Source: Pseudomonas sp. H1h
Lineage (GTDB): Bacteria; Pseudomonadota; Gammaproteobacteria; Pseudomonadales; Pseudomonadaceae
Direction of reading: 5' to 3'
DNA: 64,000 nucleotides
Assembly: GCF_000633255.1 (NCBI RefSeq)
Contig: NZ_AYMJ01000003.1
Span: 248,001-312,000 of the forward strand
Shown here piece after piece: positions 26,906 to 36,017 of this stretch; position 1 is the first letter of the stretch, and each line of letters begins with the position of its first letter. The notes beneath the pieces are model-generated. The model was not told where the DNA came from, ran no database searches, and was given only the letters and a program-made list of their open reading frames with translations. A program made the position numbers and the translations under genes.

Positions 26906-27847
26906 TCATTCCGTGCGTTTGAAGACCAGCGCTTTAAGGCCACTCTGCGGATCAACATCCGCAAACTCCGGCGGATTCTCCAGCCGCTGCTCGAAGCGCA
27001 AGCTGGGCGCTTCCTGAGTCACGCCATCAATCAGAAAGTCCGAACCGAACGAGGGGTCATTCATGCACGCCAGCACCGAGCCTTGTGGCGTCAGCAATTC
27101 CGGCAGGCGACGCAGCACCCGCTGGTAATCCTTGGTCAGCAGGAAACTGCCTTTCTGGAACGACGGCGGGTCGATGATCACCAGGTCGTACGGGCCGCTG
27201 TTGATCACCTTGCCCCAGGACTTGAACAGGTCGTGGCCGAGAAAACTCACCTTGCTCAGGTCATGCCCGTTCAAGCGATGATTGTCGCGGCCACGGCTGA
27301 GGGCGGCGCGGGACATGTCCAGATTGACCACATGGCTGGCGCCGCCTTCGATCGCGGCCACGGAAAAGCCGCAGGTGTAGGCAAACAGGTTAAGCACCCG
27401 TTTGCCAGCCGCCTGCTCGCGGACCCAGTTGCGCCCGTAGCGCATGTCGAGAAACAGCCCGGCGTTCTGCTTGCGACCGAGATCGACGCGGTACTGCAAG
27501 CCGCCCTCGACAATGCTCATCTCGTCGATTTCATCCCCCAGCAGCCATTCGGCGGTGCTTTGCGGCAAGTAGCGATGTTGCAGCAGCAAAGTGTGGGCGC
27601 CGCACTGTTGCCACTGCGCCGAGGTGCTGATGTCGAGCAGCAATTGCTTGAGCGCCTCGAGCTGCTCCGGCGCTGGTTCCTTGAACAGTGAGACCAGCAC
27701 CACGCCTTGCAGCCAGTCCACTGTCAGTTGCTCCAGCCCCGGCCAGCAACGTCCGCGCCCATGGAACAGGCGGCGGGTTTCGCTCGGTGCCGCGACGAGT
27801 GCAGGCAGCAGATGGGCGCGGAGGGTGGCGAGGGCTTCAGGGTTCAT
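26906..27847 (-). CDS. Class I SAM-dependent methyltransferase, RlmI-like
   Basis: This 313-residue enzyme carries a Rossmann SAM-binding motif I (VLNLFAYTCGFSVAAIEGGA, about residues 150-169) and a motif IV reading IIDPPSFQKG (about 224-233), the pattern of 23S rRNA cytosine-C5 methyltransferases related to RlmI and RlmKL. The usual N-terminal PUA domain of RlmI is missing or replaced by a short unrelated region, so the exact rRNA target is uncertain. The gene is monocistronic and convergent with the LuxR gene. Confidence 0.8.
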   Translation of the reverse strand: MNPEALATLRAHLLPALVAAPSETRRLFHGRGRCWPGLEQLTVDWLQGVVLVSLFKEPAPEQLEALKQLLLDISTSAQWQQCGAHTLLLQHRYLPQSTAEWLLGDEIDEMSIVEGGLQYRVDLGRKQNAGLFLDMRYGRNWVREQAAGKRVLNLFAYTCGFSVAAIEGGASHVVNLDMSRAALSRGRDNHRLNGHDLSKVSFLGHDLFKSWGKVINSGPYDLVIIDPPSFQKGSFLLTKDYQRVLRRLPELLTPQGSVLACMNDPSFGSDFLIDGVTQEAPSLRFEQRLENPPEFADVDPQSGLKALVFKRTE

Positions 27848-28046
27848 CAGTCATGGTCGGCAAGCAAAAGGGCCGGCATTTTAACCACAAAAACCGCTTG
27901 GCGAACGCCTGTCGCCCAAGGCCGCTCAGCACTGTTAAGAAAAGACCTGTATCAAAAATGAATTTATGCAGGTCGCGCTGCTCATACCAGATAAGCAGCG
28001 GATTCGAGCCGCTAAATCGTTAATGCAATTCAGGGAGTGCCAGTTC

Positions 28047-28460
28047 ATGAGTCCAATACCGACGTCGAGCGCGCACCTTCCTGGCGGGTTGATTCTAGTG
28101 GTTGAGGACGATCCGTTGATTCTGGAGTTTCTCTGCGAAATTCTTCAGGAGGAAGGTTTTGTGGTCGAACCGCGGACCAGCGCGGATGACGCCAAGCTGT
28201 ATCTGGAAGAGCACGCGCCCGAGGTGGCTTTGTTGCTGACCGACATCACCATGCCCGGTGAAATCAACGGCGCTGGGCTGGCCAATCTGGTCGGCGAGCG
28301 CTGGCCGGACAAACCGGTGATGGTCATGTCCGGTTATGAAACCCCGGAGACGTCCGGGGTCAAGCATCCGGTGGCGTTTATCAAGAAGCCCTGGGCCATC
28401 GGCCAGTTGCTCGACTGCGTGGACAGCGCGTTCAAGTCCAAGGCTCCGCGCCTGCACTGA
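28047..28460 (+). CDS. Orphan single-domain response regulator
   Basis: This 137-residue receiver domain has the acidic pocket (E20, D21, D22), a phospho-accepting Asp66 in LLTDITMP, a Ser/Thr switch (MSGYE) and a conserved Lys in FIKKPW. No output domain follows, so it should act through protein contacts like CheY, or within a phosphorelay. No kinase gene is adjacent. ATG 28047 is chosen; the frame is open 27 codons upstream but lacks receiver features there. Confidence 0.83.
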   Translation: MSPIPTSSAHLPGGLILVVEDDPLILEFLCEILQEEGFVVEPRTSADDAKLYLEEHAPEVALLLTDITMPGEINGAGLANLVGERWPDKPVMVMSGYETPETSGVKHPVAFIKKPWAIGQLLDCVDSAFKSKAPRLH

Positions 28461-28538
28461 AGTGGCAGGTCGAATCGCCGGGCAAAAATGCTACATTGCC
28501 CGGCCAATCTGCCAAGTCTTGTCAAAGGATGCGACCTT

Positions 28539-29207
28539 GTGTCTGCTCACGATAACGTCTTCGACCGCGCGTTCGACGCGTTCCTGTTCGACATGGACGG
28601 CACCGTCCTCAACTCCATCGCCGCTGCCGAGCGGGTCTGGGCCGCGTGGGCAGAGCGCCACGGGGTTGATGTCGAGACGTTTCTGCCGACCATCCACGGT
28701 GTGCGCGCCATCGACACCATCCGCCGCCTGAACCTGCCGGGAGTGGACGCCGAGGCTCAAGCGGCGTTCATTGCCCAGGCGGAAATCGACGACGTGCAAG
28801 GGATTGTGCAGATTCCCGGCGCTGCCGCGTTTCTCGCCAGCCTGCCCGCCGGGCGCTGGGCCATGGTGACGTCGGCGCCACGGGATCTGGCCTTGCGCCG
28901 GATGGCGGCGGCGGGGATTGCCGAGCCTGCGGTGATGATCACTGCTGAGGATGTGAGCGCCGGTAAACCTGATCCGGCCGGTTATCGCCTGGCGGCGAAG
29001 CGCCTTGGGGTCGAACCTGGCGACTGCCTGATTTTCGAAGACGCCACCGTTGGCATCCAGGCAGCAGAAGCGGCGGGCGCAGCGCTGATGATCATCACCA
29101 CGACGCACCAGCATCCCCTCGAAACCAGCCATGCGACCGTCGGCAGTTACGAAGCGCTCAGCGTTACCGTCGACGGCAAAGGTCAATTGCACCTGCAAAA
29201 AAGCTGA
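28539..29207 (+). CDS. HAD family phosphatase
   Basis: This 222-residue hydrolase has the motif I nucleophile in FLFDMDGTVLNS, a helical cap, motif II MVTSAPRD, motif III Lys in SAGKPDPAGY and motif IV FEDATVGIQAA. This is the phosphoglycolate/sugar-phosphatase subgroup; relatives dephosphorylate small sugar phosphates. I chose the GTG at 28539 because AAAGGA is correctly placed; an ATG 17 codons upstream lacks a ribosome site. Confidence 0.86.
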   Translation: MSAHDNVFDRAFDAFLFDMDGTVLNSIAAAERVWAAWAERHGVDVETFLPTIHGVRAIDTIRRLNLPGVDAEAQAAFIAQAEIDDVQGIVQIPGAAAFLASLPAGRWAMVTSAPRDLALRRMAAAGIAEPAVMITAEDVSAGKPDPAGYRLAAKRLGVEPGDCLIFEDATVGIQAAEAAGAALMIITTTHQHPLETSHATVGSYEALSVTVDGKGQLHLQKS

Positions 29208-29222
29208 CTCAAAACAGCCCGT

Positions 29223-29244
29223 GTGGGAGCAGGCTCGCTCCCAC
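29223..29244. repeat. Collapsed REP hairpin
   Basis: GTGGGAGC-AGGCTC-GCTCCCAC is a 22-bp palindrome made only of the two outer REP ends, apparently a REPIN that has lost its centre. It sits between convergent genes. Confidence 0.7.
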
Positions 29245-29266
29245 AGGGATTTGCGGTGACCTCAGG

Positions 29267-29926
29267 TCAGTAAACCCCCGGCAATAACCGCCAGCTGCGC
29301 GCGCAATAGGCATCGTACTCAGCGCCGAACTGGCCACGCAGCAGTGCCTCTTCCGAGTGGATGCGGGCGATCAGCGGGATCAGTGTCAGCGCCGCCAGAA
29401 TCAACCCGACGCTGGAACGAAACGCCAGCGCCCAGCCCATCGCGTTGACCACCAGCCCCAGATAGCTCGGATTGCGCAGGCGTCTGTAAATGCCTTCAGT
29501 GACCAGGCGATGGCCCGGTTGAATCGCCACCAGCCCGCTGAACCGCCGGCCCAGCACAAACACCGGCCACAGTCGTAGCGCACCACCGACGATAAACAGC
29601 AAGGCACCGAGCCAGCGCACACCTTCGGCGCCGAAGGTCCAGAAGTCGACGCGGTCGCAATACGCCGGCAGAAAACCGCTGACCAACCCGATCACCGCGA
29701 ACGCCGGAATCACCCAACGATTGGCGCGATCCTCACGCTCGCCGGAGCTCATGTTCACATCGGTGAACAGTGACGCCACCACCATCAGCACGGTTGCCAG
29801 CGCAATCACCACCAGCGCCCCGTGGGCAAAGAATACCGCCGGCCCGCCAATGCCCCACACCGCAAGGCCCAGGTAGGCGAGGGTGGCGAGCACCGCGACC
29901 ACGATCATTTGCGCAGACATCTTCAT
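29267..29926 (-). CDS. Isoprenylcysteine carboxyl methyltransferase (ICMT)-like membrane protein
   Basis: This 219-residue integral membrane protein has about five hydrophobic segments. The C-terminal part carries the ICMT/phospholipid-methyltransferase signature: GHRLVTEGIYRRLRNPSYLG, followed by RIHSEEALLRGQFGAEYDAY, the SAM-binding RHPxY...E...E pattern. Bacterial members have no prenylated-protein substrate, and their targets are unknown. GAGGTG precedes ATG 29926; the upstream open frame is REP-derived and ignored. Confidence 0.83.
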   Translation of the reverse strand: MKMSAQMIVVAVLATLAYLGLAVWGIGGPAVFFAHGALVVIALATVLMVVASLFTDVNMSSGEREDRANRWVIPAFAVIGLVSGFLPAYCDRVDFWTFGAEGVRWLGALLFIVGGALRLWPVFVLGRRFSGLVAIQPGHRLVTEGIYRRLRNPSYLGLVVNAMGWALAFRSSVGLILAALTLIPLIARIHSEEALLRGQFGAEYDAYCARSWRLLPGVY

Positions 29927-29988
29927 GGGCACCTCACGGCAGATCGCTCGTCCCCTGAGTGTAGATCGCCAGCGGCAGCGCTGTACCC

Positions 29989-30628
29989 GTGGGAGCGGGC
30001 TTGCTCGCGAAGGCAGAGTGTCAGTCAGCATATGCGGTGGCTGACATGGCCTCTTCGCGAGCAAGCCCGCTCCCACTGTTTTAATCGAGTGGTGACAGTG
30101 TCACTGGCACAGCACCGGCCCCATGTGGGAGCGAGCCTGCTCGCGAAAGCGGTGTGTCAGTCAGCATATGCGGTGGCTGATGTGGCCTCTTCGCGAGCAA
30201 GCCCGCTCCCACTGTTTTAATCGAGTGGTGTCAGTGTCAGTGTCACTGGCACAGCGCCGGCCCCATGTGGGAGCGGGCTTGCTCGCGAAGGCAGAGTGTC
30301 AGTCAGCATATGCGGTGGCTGATATGGCCTCTTCGCGAGCAAGCCCGCTCCCACTGTTTTAATCGAGTGGTGTCAGTGTCACTGGCACAGCGCCGGCCCC
30401 ATGTGTGGTGCGGGCTTGCTCGCGAAGGCAGAGTGTCAGTCAGCATATGGGGTGGCTGACATGGCCTCTTCGCGAGCAAGCCCGCTCCCACCGTTTTAAT
30501 TGGGTGGTGTCAGGGGTACTGGCACAGCACCGGCCCTTGTGGGAGCGGGCTTGCTCGCGAAGGCGGTGTGTCAGTCGCTGATGATGTTGGATGTGTCGGC
30601 GCCATCGCGAGCAGGCTCATTCCTGCAG
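29989..30628. repeat. Tandem array of five REPIN units, 136-142 bp
   Basis: Forward REP arms start at 29989, 30125, 30267, 30403 and 30539, giving spacings of 136, 142, 136 and 136 bp. Each unit is an inverted pair plus a shared spacer containing GTTTTAATCGAGTGGTG and CACTGGCACAGC. The 142-bp spacing comes from an extra TCAGTG within a short GTGTCA run. The fourth forward arm is mutated (GTGTGGTGCGGG). The last unit is diverged and its right arm encodes the tail of the LysR gene. Confidence 0.93.
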
Positions 30629-31527
30629 GGGAGTGTGTGCTGGTCTGCGGGGGCGGTCAGGACTTTGCGAAAGGTCTCCACCAACGGCCGCAAATTGATC
30701 CGGTGCCACGCCGCCCACAGCGGTGTGGTGAACGCCAGCCACGGCACTTCGCGCAGGATCACACCGGGTGGTGCGTTGTGGCTCAGGCCCTTCTGAATCA
30801 TCGCGATCCCCAGCCCTGACGCCACCAGCCCCAACGCGGTGAATGGTTCGGTGGCCTGCATGCGCACATCCGGAGTGAACCCGGCGCGGATGCAGGCACT
30901 GACAAACTCGTCGCCTGCGCCCTGACGCGATTGCACGCCGATCCACTCCTGATCGGCCAGATCCGCCGGACGCAGCACCGCCAGCCGGGCCAGTGGATGC
31001 TGTTCGGGGAGCGCCAGCAGCATCGGATCGTCCAGCACCTGAAAGCCCAAAAGGTCCGGATCGTCATCGGTCGGCGGCTCACTCACCAGGGCGATATCGA
31101 GACTACGCTGACGCAGGCCTTCGAGTTGCTCAGCGGCGCTCAGGTTGTACAGCGCGACATGCACATTCGGCCGATCGACCCGCAACACCCGCAGCGCATT
31201 GGGCAACACCCCGGCGTGCATGGCGTTCTCGCTGTAGCCGATGCACAGGCCGCCTTCTTCACCGCGGCCCAGGCGTTTGCCGAGGGATTCCAGGCGACTG
31301 GCGTGAGTCAGAAGGGCGCGAGTTTCGGCGAGGAAAGTCTGACCATCGCGAGTCAGGCGGATGCGCTGTTGACTGCGTTCGAACAGCGTCAGGCCCAGGC
31401 GCTCTTCGAGCTGGGCGATCTGCCGGCTCAGTGGCGATTGGGAAATGTGCAGCCGTTCGGCGGCGCGGCCGACGTGTTCTTCTTCGGCGACGGCGACGAA
31501 GTAGCGCAATTGGCGGATGTCGATCAT
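30571..31527 (-). CDS. LysR regulator with REP-encoded tail
   Basis: This 318-residue regulator has a winged helix at residues 5-60 (AAERLHISQSPLSRQIAQLE) and a co-inducer domain. The final 18 residues (CRNEPARDGADTSNIISD) are read from the right arm of a REPIN, in the same frame as the REP-encoded tail of the quinone-reductase gene at 22907. ATG 31527 is chosen over a far-upstream start with no regulator homology. It is divergent from the aldo/keto reductase operon and is the likely activator of it. Confidence 0.87.
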   Translation of the reverse strand: MIDIRQLRYFVAVAEEEHVGRAAERLHISQSPLSRQIAQLEERLGLTLFERSQQRIRLTRDGQTFLAETRALLTHASRLESLGKRLGRGEEGGLCIGYSENAMHAGVLPNALRVLRVDRPNVHVALYNLSAAEQLEGLRQRSLDIALVSEPPTDDDPDLLGFQVLDDPMLLALPEQHPLARLAVLRPADLADQEWIGVQSRQGAGDEFVSACIRAGFTPDVRMQATEPFTALGLVASGLGIAMIQKGLSHNAPPGVILREVPWLAFTTPLWAAWHRINLRPLVETFRKVLTAPADQHTLPCRNEPARDGADTSNIISD

Positions 31528-31640
31528 GTAAGACCTATAGGGACTCAAGTGCTGCACATTATGTCTTGGACGGTCTCGGCGCCGCAATCTAGGATCTGCC
31601 CAACGGTCACACAGACCCAGACACCTACGAGGACTCCTCA

Positions 31641-32663
31641 ATGAGTTTGAAAGACAAACTGCCTGGCCAACTGGGCTTCGGCACTGCGCCACTGGGCAAC
31701 ATGTTCCGCGCCATCCCTGAAGACGAAGCGCAAGCCACCGTGCACGCCGCGTGGGACGCCGGCGTACGCTACTTCGACACCGCGCCGTTCTACGGCTCGG
31801 GCCTGTCGGAAATCCGCTTGGGCGAGGCGCTCAAGCAATACCACCGCGATGACTACGTATTGAGCAGCAAAGTCGGCCGGGTGATTCTCGATGAAGTCGA
31901 GGACGCCGCCGCCCGCGACCTGGGCGAAAAAAGCGGGGTGTTCGAACACGGTCGGCCGAACAAGATCGTCAACGATTACAGCGCCGACGCCACGCTGCGC
32001 TCGATCGAAGACAGCCTCAAACGCCTGCAGACCGATCGCCTGGACATCGTCTGGGTTCACGACATCGCTCAGGATTTCTACGGCGATCAGTGGCTGGAGT
32101 ACTTCAATCAGGCCCGCACCGGGGCCTTCAAAGTCCTCACCCGCCTGCGCGAGGAAGGCGTGATCAAGGGCTGGGGTTTGGGTGTGAACAAGGTCGAGCC
32201 GTGCGAATTGACCCTCGACCTTGCGGAAGCGCAGCCCGATGGCTTCCTGCTCGCCGGGCGCTACACCTTGCTTGATCACGAGCGTGCGCTACAACGTCTG
32301 ATGGACGCGGCGCTGGCGCAGAACGTCGAGATCGTGGTCGGCGGCCCTTACAGCTCGGGGATCCTGGCCGGCGGCGCGCACTTCGAATACCAGAAGGCCA
32401 GCCCGCAGATCATCGCCAAGGTCGAGCAGATCAAACGCATCGCCGCTACGTTTAACGTCGATGTAAAAGCCGCCGCCCTGCAATTTTCGCTGGCCAACCC
32501 GGCAGTGGCAGCGGTGATTCCCGGTGCGAGCAAGCCGGGGCGCATTGCTGAAGATGTCGCAGCATTGTCGGCCACGATTCCGGCCGGTTTCTGGCAGGCC
32601 CTGCGCGACGCAAAACTGGTGTCCGAACGTGCACCGTTGCCAATCGATGAGGTGAAAGCATGA
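31641..32663 (+). CDS. Aldo/keto reductase
   Basis: This 340-residue TIM-barrel oxidoreductase uses NADP(H) or NAD. The catalytic tetrad is visible: Asp46 and Tyr51 in YFDTAPFYGSG, Lys77 in LSSKVGR, and His in VWVHDIAQD. The family branch with an extended RPNKIVNDYSADATLRSIEDSL region includes D-threo-aldose/fucose dehydrogenases and pyridoxal dehydrogenase. GAGGA precedes the ATG. Its stop overlaps the SDR start by four bases (ATGA), so the two are translationally coupled. Confidence 0.88.
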   Translation: MSLKDKLPGQLGFGTAPLGNMFRAIPEDEAQATVHAAWDAGVRYFDTAPFYGSGLSEIRLGEALKQYHRDDYVLSSKVGRVILDEVEDAAARDLGEKSGVFEHGRPNKIVNDYSADATLRSIEDSLKRLQTDRLDIVWVHDIAQDFYGDQWLEYFNQARTGAFKVLTRLREEGVIKGWGLGVNKVEPCELTLDLAEAQPDGFLLAGRYTLLDHERALQRLMDAALAQNVEIVVGGPYSSGILAGGAHFEYQKASPQIIAKVEQIKRIAATFNVDVKAAALQFSLANPAVAAVIPGASKPGRIAEDVAALSATIPAGFWQALRDAKLVSERAPLPIDEVKA

Positions 32664-33457
32664 AAATCGATCTGAGTGGAAAACTCGCAATCGTCAGCGG
32701 CAGCACCGCCGGCATTGGTCTGGGCATCAGTCAGTCGCTGGCAGAGGCCGGCGCCACCGTAGTGGTGATCGGTCGCGAAACGGCCAAGGTCGAACAGGCA
32801 CTGGCGAGCATTCGGCAGAAGGTGCCAGGTGCACAGTTGCGCGGTCTTACGGCCGATCTGGGCACCGCCGAAGGCGCTGAAAAACTCTTCGCCGCCGAAC
32901 CGCGCGCAGACATTCTGGTGAACAACCTCGGGATCTTCGACGCGGTGGATTTCTTCGATACCCCGGACAGCGAGTGGACACGTTTCTACGAGGTCAACGT
33001 GATTTCCGGTGTGCGCCTGTCGCGGCATTACGTGCCGGCGATGGTCGAGCAGGGCTGGGGCCGGGTGATTTTCCTGTCTTCTGAATCCGGTGTGGCGACG
33101 CCGGCCGACATGCTCAACTATGGCGTGACCAAAAGCGCTAACCTTGCGGTGTCCCATGGTCTGGCCAAACGGCTGGCCGGCACTGGCGTCACGGTCAATG
33201 CCATTCTGCCGGGGCCGACCTTCACCGATGGTCTGGAGCAGATGCTCAAAGGCGCTGCGGCCGAGTCCGGGCGCAGCCTGCGTGATGAGGCTGACGCCTT
33301 TGTACAAAAGGCCCGCCCGACCTCGATCATCCAGCGCGTGGCCGATGTCGAAGAAGTCGCGCATCTGGTTACCTACATCGCTTCGCCGCTGTCTTCGGCC
33401 ACCACCGGCGCGGCCCTGCGGGTCGATGGCGGCGTCGTCGACAGCATGGCGATCTGA
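32660..33457 (+). CDS. Short-chain dehydrogenase/reductase
   Basis: This 265-residue classical SDR has a cofactor motif at residues 14-20 (GSTAGIG), NNLG at about 88-91 and the catalytic Ser141, Tyr154, Lys158 in LSSESG...NYGVTKSA. It oxidises or reduces an alcohol/ketone with NAD(P). It overlaps the aldo/keto reductase gene and is followed 30 bp later by an SRPBCC protein, suggesting a three-enzyme pathway for one small molecule, perhaps a sugar or sugar-derived aldehyde. Confidence 0.88.
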   Translation: MKIDLSGKLAIVSGSTAGIGLGISQSLAEAGATVVVIGRETAKVEQALASIRQKVPGAQLRGLTADLGTAEGAEKLFAAEPRADILVNNLGIFDAVDFFDTPDSEWTRFYEVNVISGVRLSRHYVPAMVEQGWGRVIFLSSESGVATPADMLNYGVTKSANLAVSHGLAKRLAGTGVTVNAILPGPTFTDGLEQMLKGAAAESGRSLRDEADAFVQKARPTSIIQRVADVEEVAHLVTYIASPLSSATTGAALRVDGGVVDSMAI

Positions 33458-33487
33458 CCCCGAATCTTTCTGGAGCAACGTTTATTT

Positions 33488-33898
33488 ATGGCAACTGCAT
33501 CTGCAACCATCGACATCCCGGCCTCGGCCGATCAGGTCTGGCAATTGATCGGCGGCTTCAACACGCTGCCGGACTGGCTGCCGTTCATTCCCAAGAGTGA
33601 ACTGAGCGAAGGCGGGCGCGTGCGCACCCTGCAAACCGCCGATGGCGGCGTAGTGATCGAGCGTCTGCAAGCGTTCGACAACGCAGCGAAGGCCTACAGC
33701 TATTCGATTGAACAGGCGCCGTTTCCGGCCACTGACTATCTGGCGACCCTCAAGGTTGAAAGCCATGGACAGGGCGCTCGCGTGACGTGGTCGGGGCGTT
33801 TTACCGCCAAAGGCGTGAGCGATGAGGAAGTGGTGGCGTTGTTCAGCGGCATCTACCAGGGTGGTCTTGAGGCGCTGCGGGCGAACTACCCCGCGTGA
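33488..33898 (+). CDS. SRPBCC family protein (polyketide cyclase/START-like)
   Basis: This 136-residue protein has a helix-grip fold: SATIDIPASADQVWQLIGGF begins the first strand and helix, and the C-terminal long helix is SDEEVVALFSGIYQGGLEAL. Members bind hydrophobic small molecules in a deep cavity; some are cyclases, others binding proteins. It ends the operon with the aldo/keto reductase and SDR and is followed by a strong inverted repeat. Confidence 0.83.
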   Translation: MATASATIDIPASADQVWQLIGGFNTLPDWLPFIPKSELSEGGRVRTLQTADGGVVIERLQAFDNAAKAYSYSIEQAPFPATDYLATLKVESHGQGARVTWSGRFTAKGVSDEEVVALFSGIYQGGLEALRANYPA

Positions 33899-33910
33899 GG
33901 TGACAAAGAT

Positions 33911-33950
33911 CCCCCTATGGGAGCGGCGGTGCGACGATTCCCATAGGGGG
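33911..33950. repeat. 40-bp inverted repeat with 12-bp perfect arms
   Basis: CCCCCTATGGGA and TCCCATAGGGGG are separated by 16 bp containing GCGGCGGTGCGACGAT. It lies between convergent genes. No T-run follows, so it is not a classic intrinsic terminator, but the stem could still stop or stabilise transcripts. The core resembles another Pseudomonas REP type. Confidence 0.6.
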
Positions 33951-33961
33951 GCCATGTCCTG

Positions 33962-35356
33962 TCAGGTATTGGCGATCAAACTCTGCCGACAATCCAGCAC
34001 CAGTTTCGCGCCCCCCAGCTCACTGCTGCCCACCTCAAGATTGAAGCCATGCAGGCTGACAATCGCCGCGACAATCGACAGTCCCAGGCCAAAGCCACTT
34101 TGCGGTTGTCCACCTTCGGCCCGATAAAAACGCTGGAACACTGCCTCACGCTCGGCTTCGGGAATCCCCGGCCCGGAATCGTGGACCTCGATCCGCGTAT
34201 GCCCGCCGTTATTCACGCCACGCAAGATCACAGTCCCGCCAGTCGGGGTGAACTTGATCGAGTTGCTCAACAGATTCGCCAGCGCCTCGAACAGCAGCGC
34301 CCGGTCACCGTTCAGGCGTGGCAGGGTTTCCGGCATGTTCAACACGAACAGCAGTTCGCCTTCCTCGGCGAGCGGCAGGTAAAACTCATGCAACTCTTCC
34401 AGCAACTGCACCGGATCGAGTTCGATAAACCCTGAGCGGCGCTGGCGGTCTTCCAGCTCGGAAATCCGCAGCAACCCGCGAAACCGCGCCATTAACGTAT
34501 CCGCCTCGGCCAACACCAGATCCAGTTGCGCGGCTTCCTGTGAGCCTTCGCCCGCCTGTTGCTGCATGCGGTACAACTGCGCGCGCAAACGCGTCAGCGG
34601 CGTGCGCAAGTCGTGGGCGATGTTGTCGCACACACCTTTGACTTCATGCATCAGCCGTTCGATGCGATCAAGCATGGCGTTGACGATGGCGGCGAGCATG
34701 TCCAGTTCATCGCGGCGATTGGACAGCGGCAAACGGTGGGTCAGGTCGCCGGCGACAATCGCCTGAGCGCTGTCCTGAATGGCCCGGATGCGGCGCATCG
34801 GTCGGCGGCGCAGCAGATGCCAACCGGCAATCCCCGGCAGAATCGTCAGCGACACGCCCCAGAACAACGCATGCAGAATGATCCGCGTCACTGCGAACAG
34901 CGAACCGTTGTCGCGCAGCAACACCAGCCAGCGACCGTCACGGGTCTGGGTCGCCACCGCGTCGCAACTGTCGGCGGGCAGGGTCGGGTCGTCGGAGTCA
35001 GCGCAGTCATCCAGGGTGTGGATCTTGCCGTCCAGCGGCAGGCCTTCGGGCAGTTGCTGCAGCGCACCGCCGAGGTACACGCCCTGGGCGTCGAACAGGC
35101 CATAGGCGTCGATGCCGCGGATGTCGAAGGTCATGCTGGCGGCGAGCGCTTCTTCCAGTTGCTCACCGCGAAAGTGCGAAAACAGATGCTGACGCTGCAT
35201 CAACGAATGCTTGGCGAGGTTGTCGAGGTAACCGGAGACCTCGAAATACATGACCCCCATGAGGATCGCGCTCCACGCCACGAACAGTGAACTGTACAGC
35301 GCCAGCAAACGGCTGCTGGAGGAACGCCAGCCGTCAGACGGGTTCGGCAATGACAT
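33962..35356 (-). CDS. Sensor histidine kinase (OmpR-family partner)
   Basis: This 464-residue membrane kinase has helices at about residues 15-37 and 158-180 enclosing a 120-residue periplasmic sensor with Cys118 and Cys131, which may form a disulfide. A HAMP domain (about 182-235) precedes the DHp helix with His248 (NIAHDLRTPLTRL). The ATPase domain shows N (NLLSNSIKFTP), G1 (DSGPGIP) and G2 (GFGLGLSIV). The gene overlaps the regulator gene upstream by 23 bp, so the pair is coupled. The signal is unknown. Confidence 0.9.
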   Translation of the reverse strand: MSLPNPSDGWRSSSSRLLALYSSLFVAWSAILMGVMYFEVSGYLDNLAKHSLMQRQHLFSHFRGEQLEEALAASMTFDIRGIDAYGLFDAQGVYLGGALQQLPEGLPLDGKIHTLDDCADSDDPTLPADSCDAVATQTRDGRWLVLLRDNGSLFAVTRIILHALFWGVSLTILPGIAGWHLLRRRPMRRIRAIQDSAQAIVAGDLTHRLPLSNRRDELDMLAAIVNAMLDRIERLMHEVKGVCDNIAHDLRTPLTRLRAQLYRMQQQAGEGSQEAAQLDLVLAEADTLMARFRGLLRISELEDRQRRSGFIELDPVQLLEELHEFYLPLAEEGELLFVLNMPETLPRLNGDRALLFEALANLLSNSIKFTPTGGTVILRGVNNGGHTRIEVHDSGPGIPEAEREAVFQRFYRAEGGQPQSGFGLGLSIVAAIVSLHGFNLEVGSSELGGAKLVLDCRQSLIANT

Positions 35357-36017
35357 AACCCGAGCCCCGTACCGTGCGAATCAGCGGAACATTGCCCGCC
35401 GCGTCGATCTTCTTGCGCAGACGACCGATGTGCACGTCGATCAGGTTGGTGCCCGGGTCGAAGTGATAACCCCAGACTTCTTCGAAAATCATCATCCGCG
35501 ACAGAATCTGTCCGCTGTTGCGCATGAGGAATTCCAGCAGCTTGTATTCGGTCGGCAGCAGCGTCAGCACCTGTTCGGCGCGGCGCGCTTCGTGGCTGAT
35601 CAAGTCCAGTTCGAGGTCGGCGACCTGCAGCGTGGTGGCCTGAGTGGCGACGCTGTTCTGGCGGCGCAGCAGCACTTCCACGCGCGCCGCCATTTCGTCG
35701 GTGGCGAACGGCTTGGTCAGGTAGTCATCACCGCCAGCGCGCAGGCCACGCACACGTTCATCGACATCGGAGAGCGCGCTGATCATCAGAATTGGCGTGG
35801 CCACGCCCATGGTGCGCAGGGTGGTGACGATGGCCAGGCCATCGAGTTCGGGCAGCATGCGATCGAGGGTGATCAGGTCGTAGTTGCCGCTGACGGCACG
35901 GTCCAGGCCTTCGCGGCCATTGTCGACCCAGTCCACCTCCAGGCCGTGGCTGCTGAGTTCGGCGACGATTTCACGGGCAGTCACGGCGTCGTCTTCGATG
36001 GTCAAAATACGAGTCAT
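35334..36017 (-). CDS. OmpR/PhoB-type response regulator
   Basis: This 227-residue regulator has a receiver with Asp52 (ITLDRMLPELDG), acidic pocket E8, D9, D10, conserved Lys in YLTKPFATDE, and a C-terminal winged helix (about 130-222; GTNLIDVHIGRLRKKID). It is the first gene of the two-component operon, followed by its kinase. Targets are not evident in the window; the divergent secreted-protein gene at 36183 is a candidate. Confidence 0.9.
   Translation of the reverse strand: MTRILTIEDDAVTAREIVAELSSHGLEVDWVDNGREGLDRAVSGNYDLITLDRMLPELDGLAIVTTLRTMGVATPILMISALSDVDERVRGLRAGGDDYLTKPFATDEMAARVEVLLRRQNSVATQATTLQVADLELDLISHEARRAEQVLTLLPTEYKLLEFLMRNSGQILSRMMIFEEVWGYHFDPGTNLIDVHIGRLRKKIDAAGNVPLIRTVRGSGYVIAEPV

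Noticed and set aside
29927..30076. N-terminal extension of the ICMT-like protein
   Set aside because: The added codons are REP sequence; GAGGTG precedes ATG 29926.
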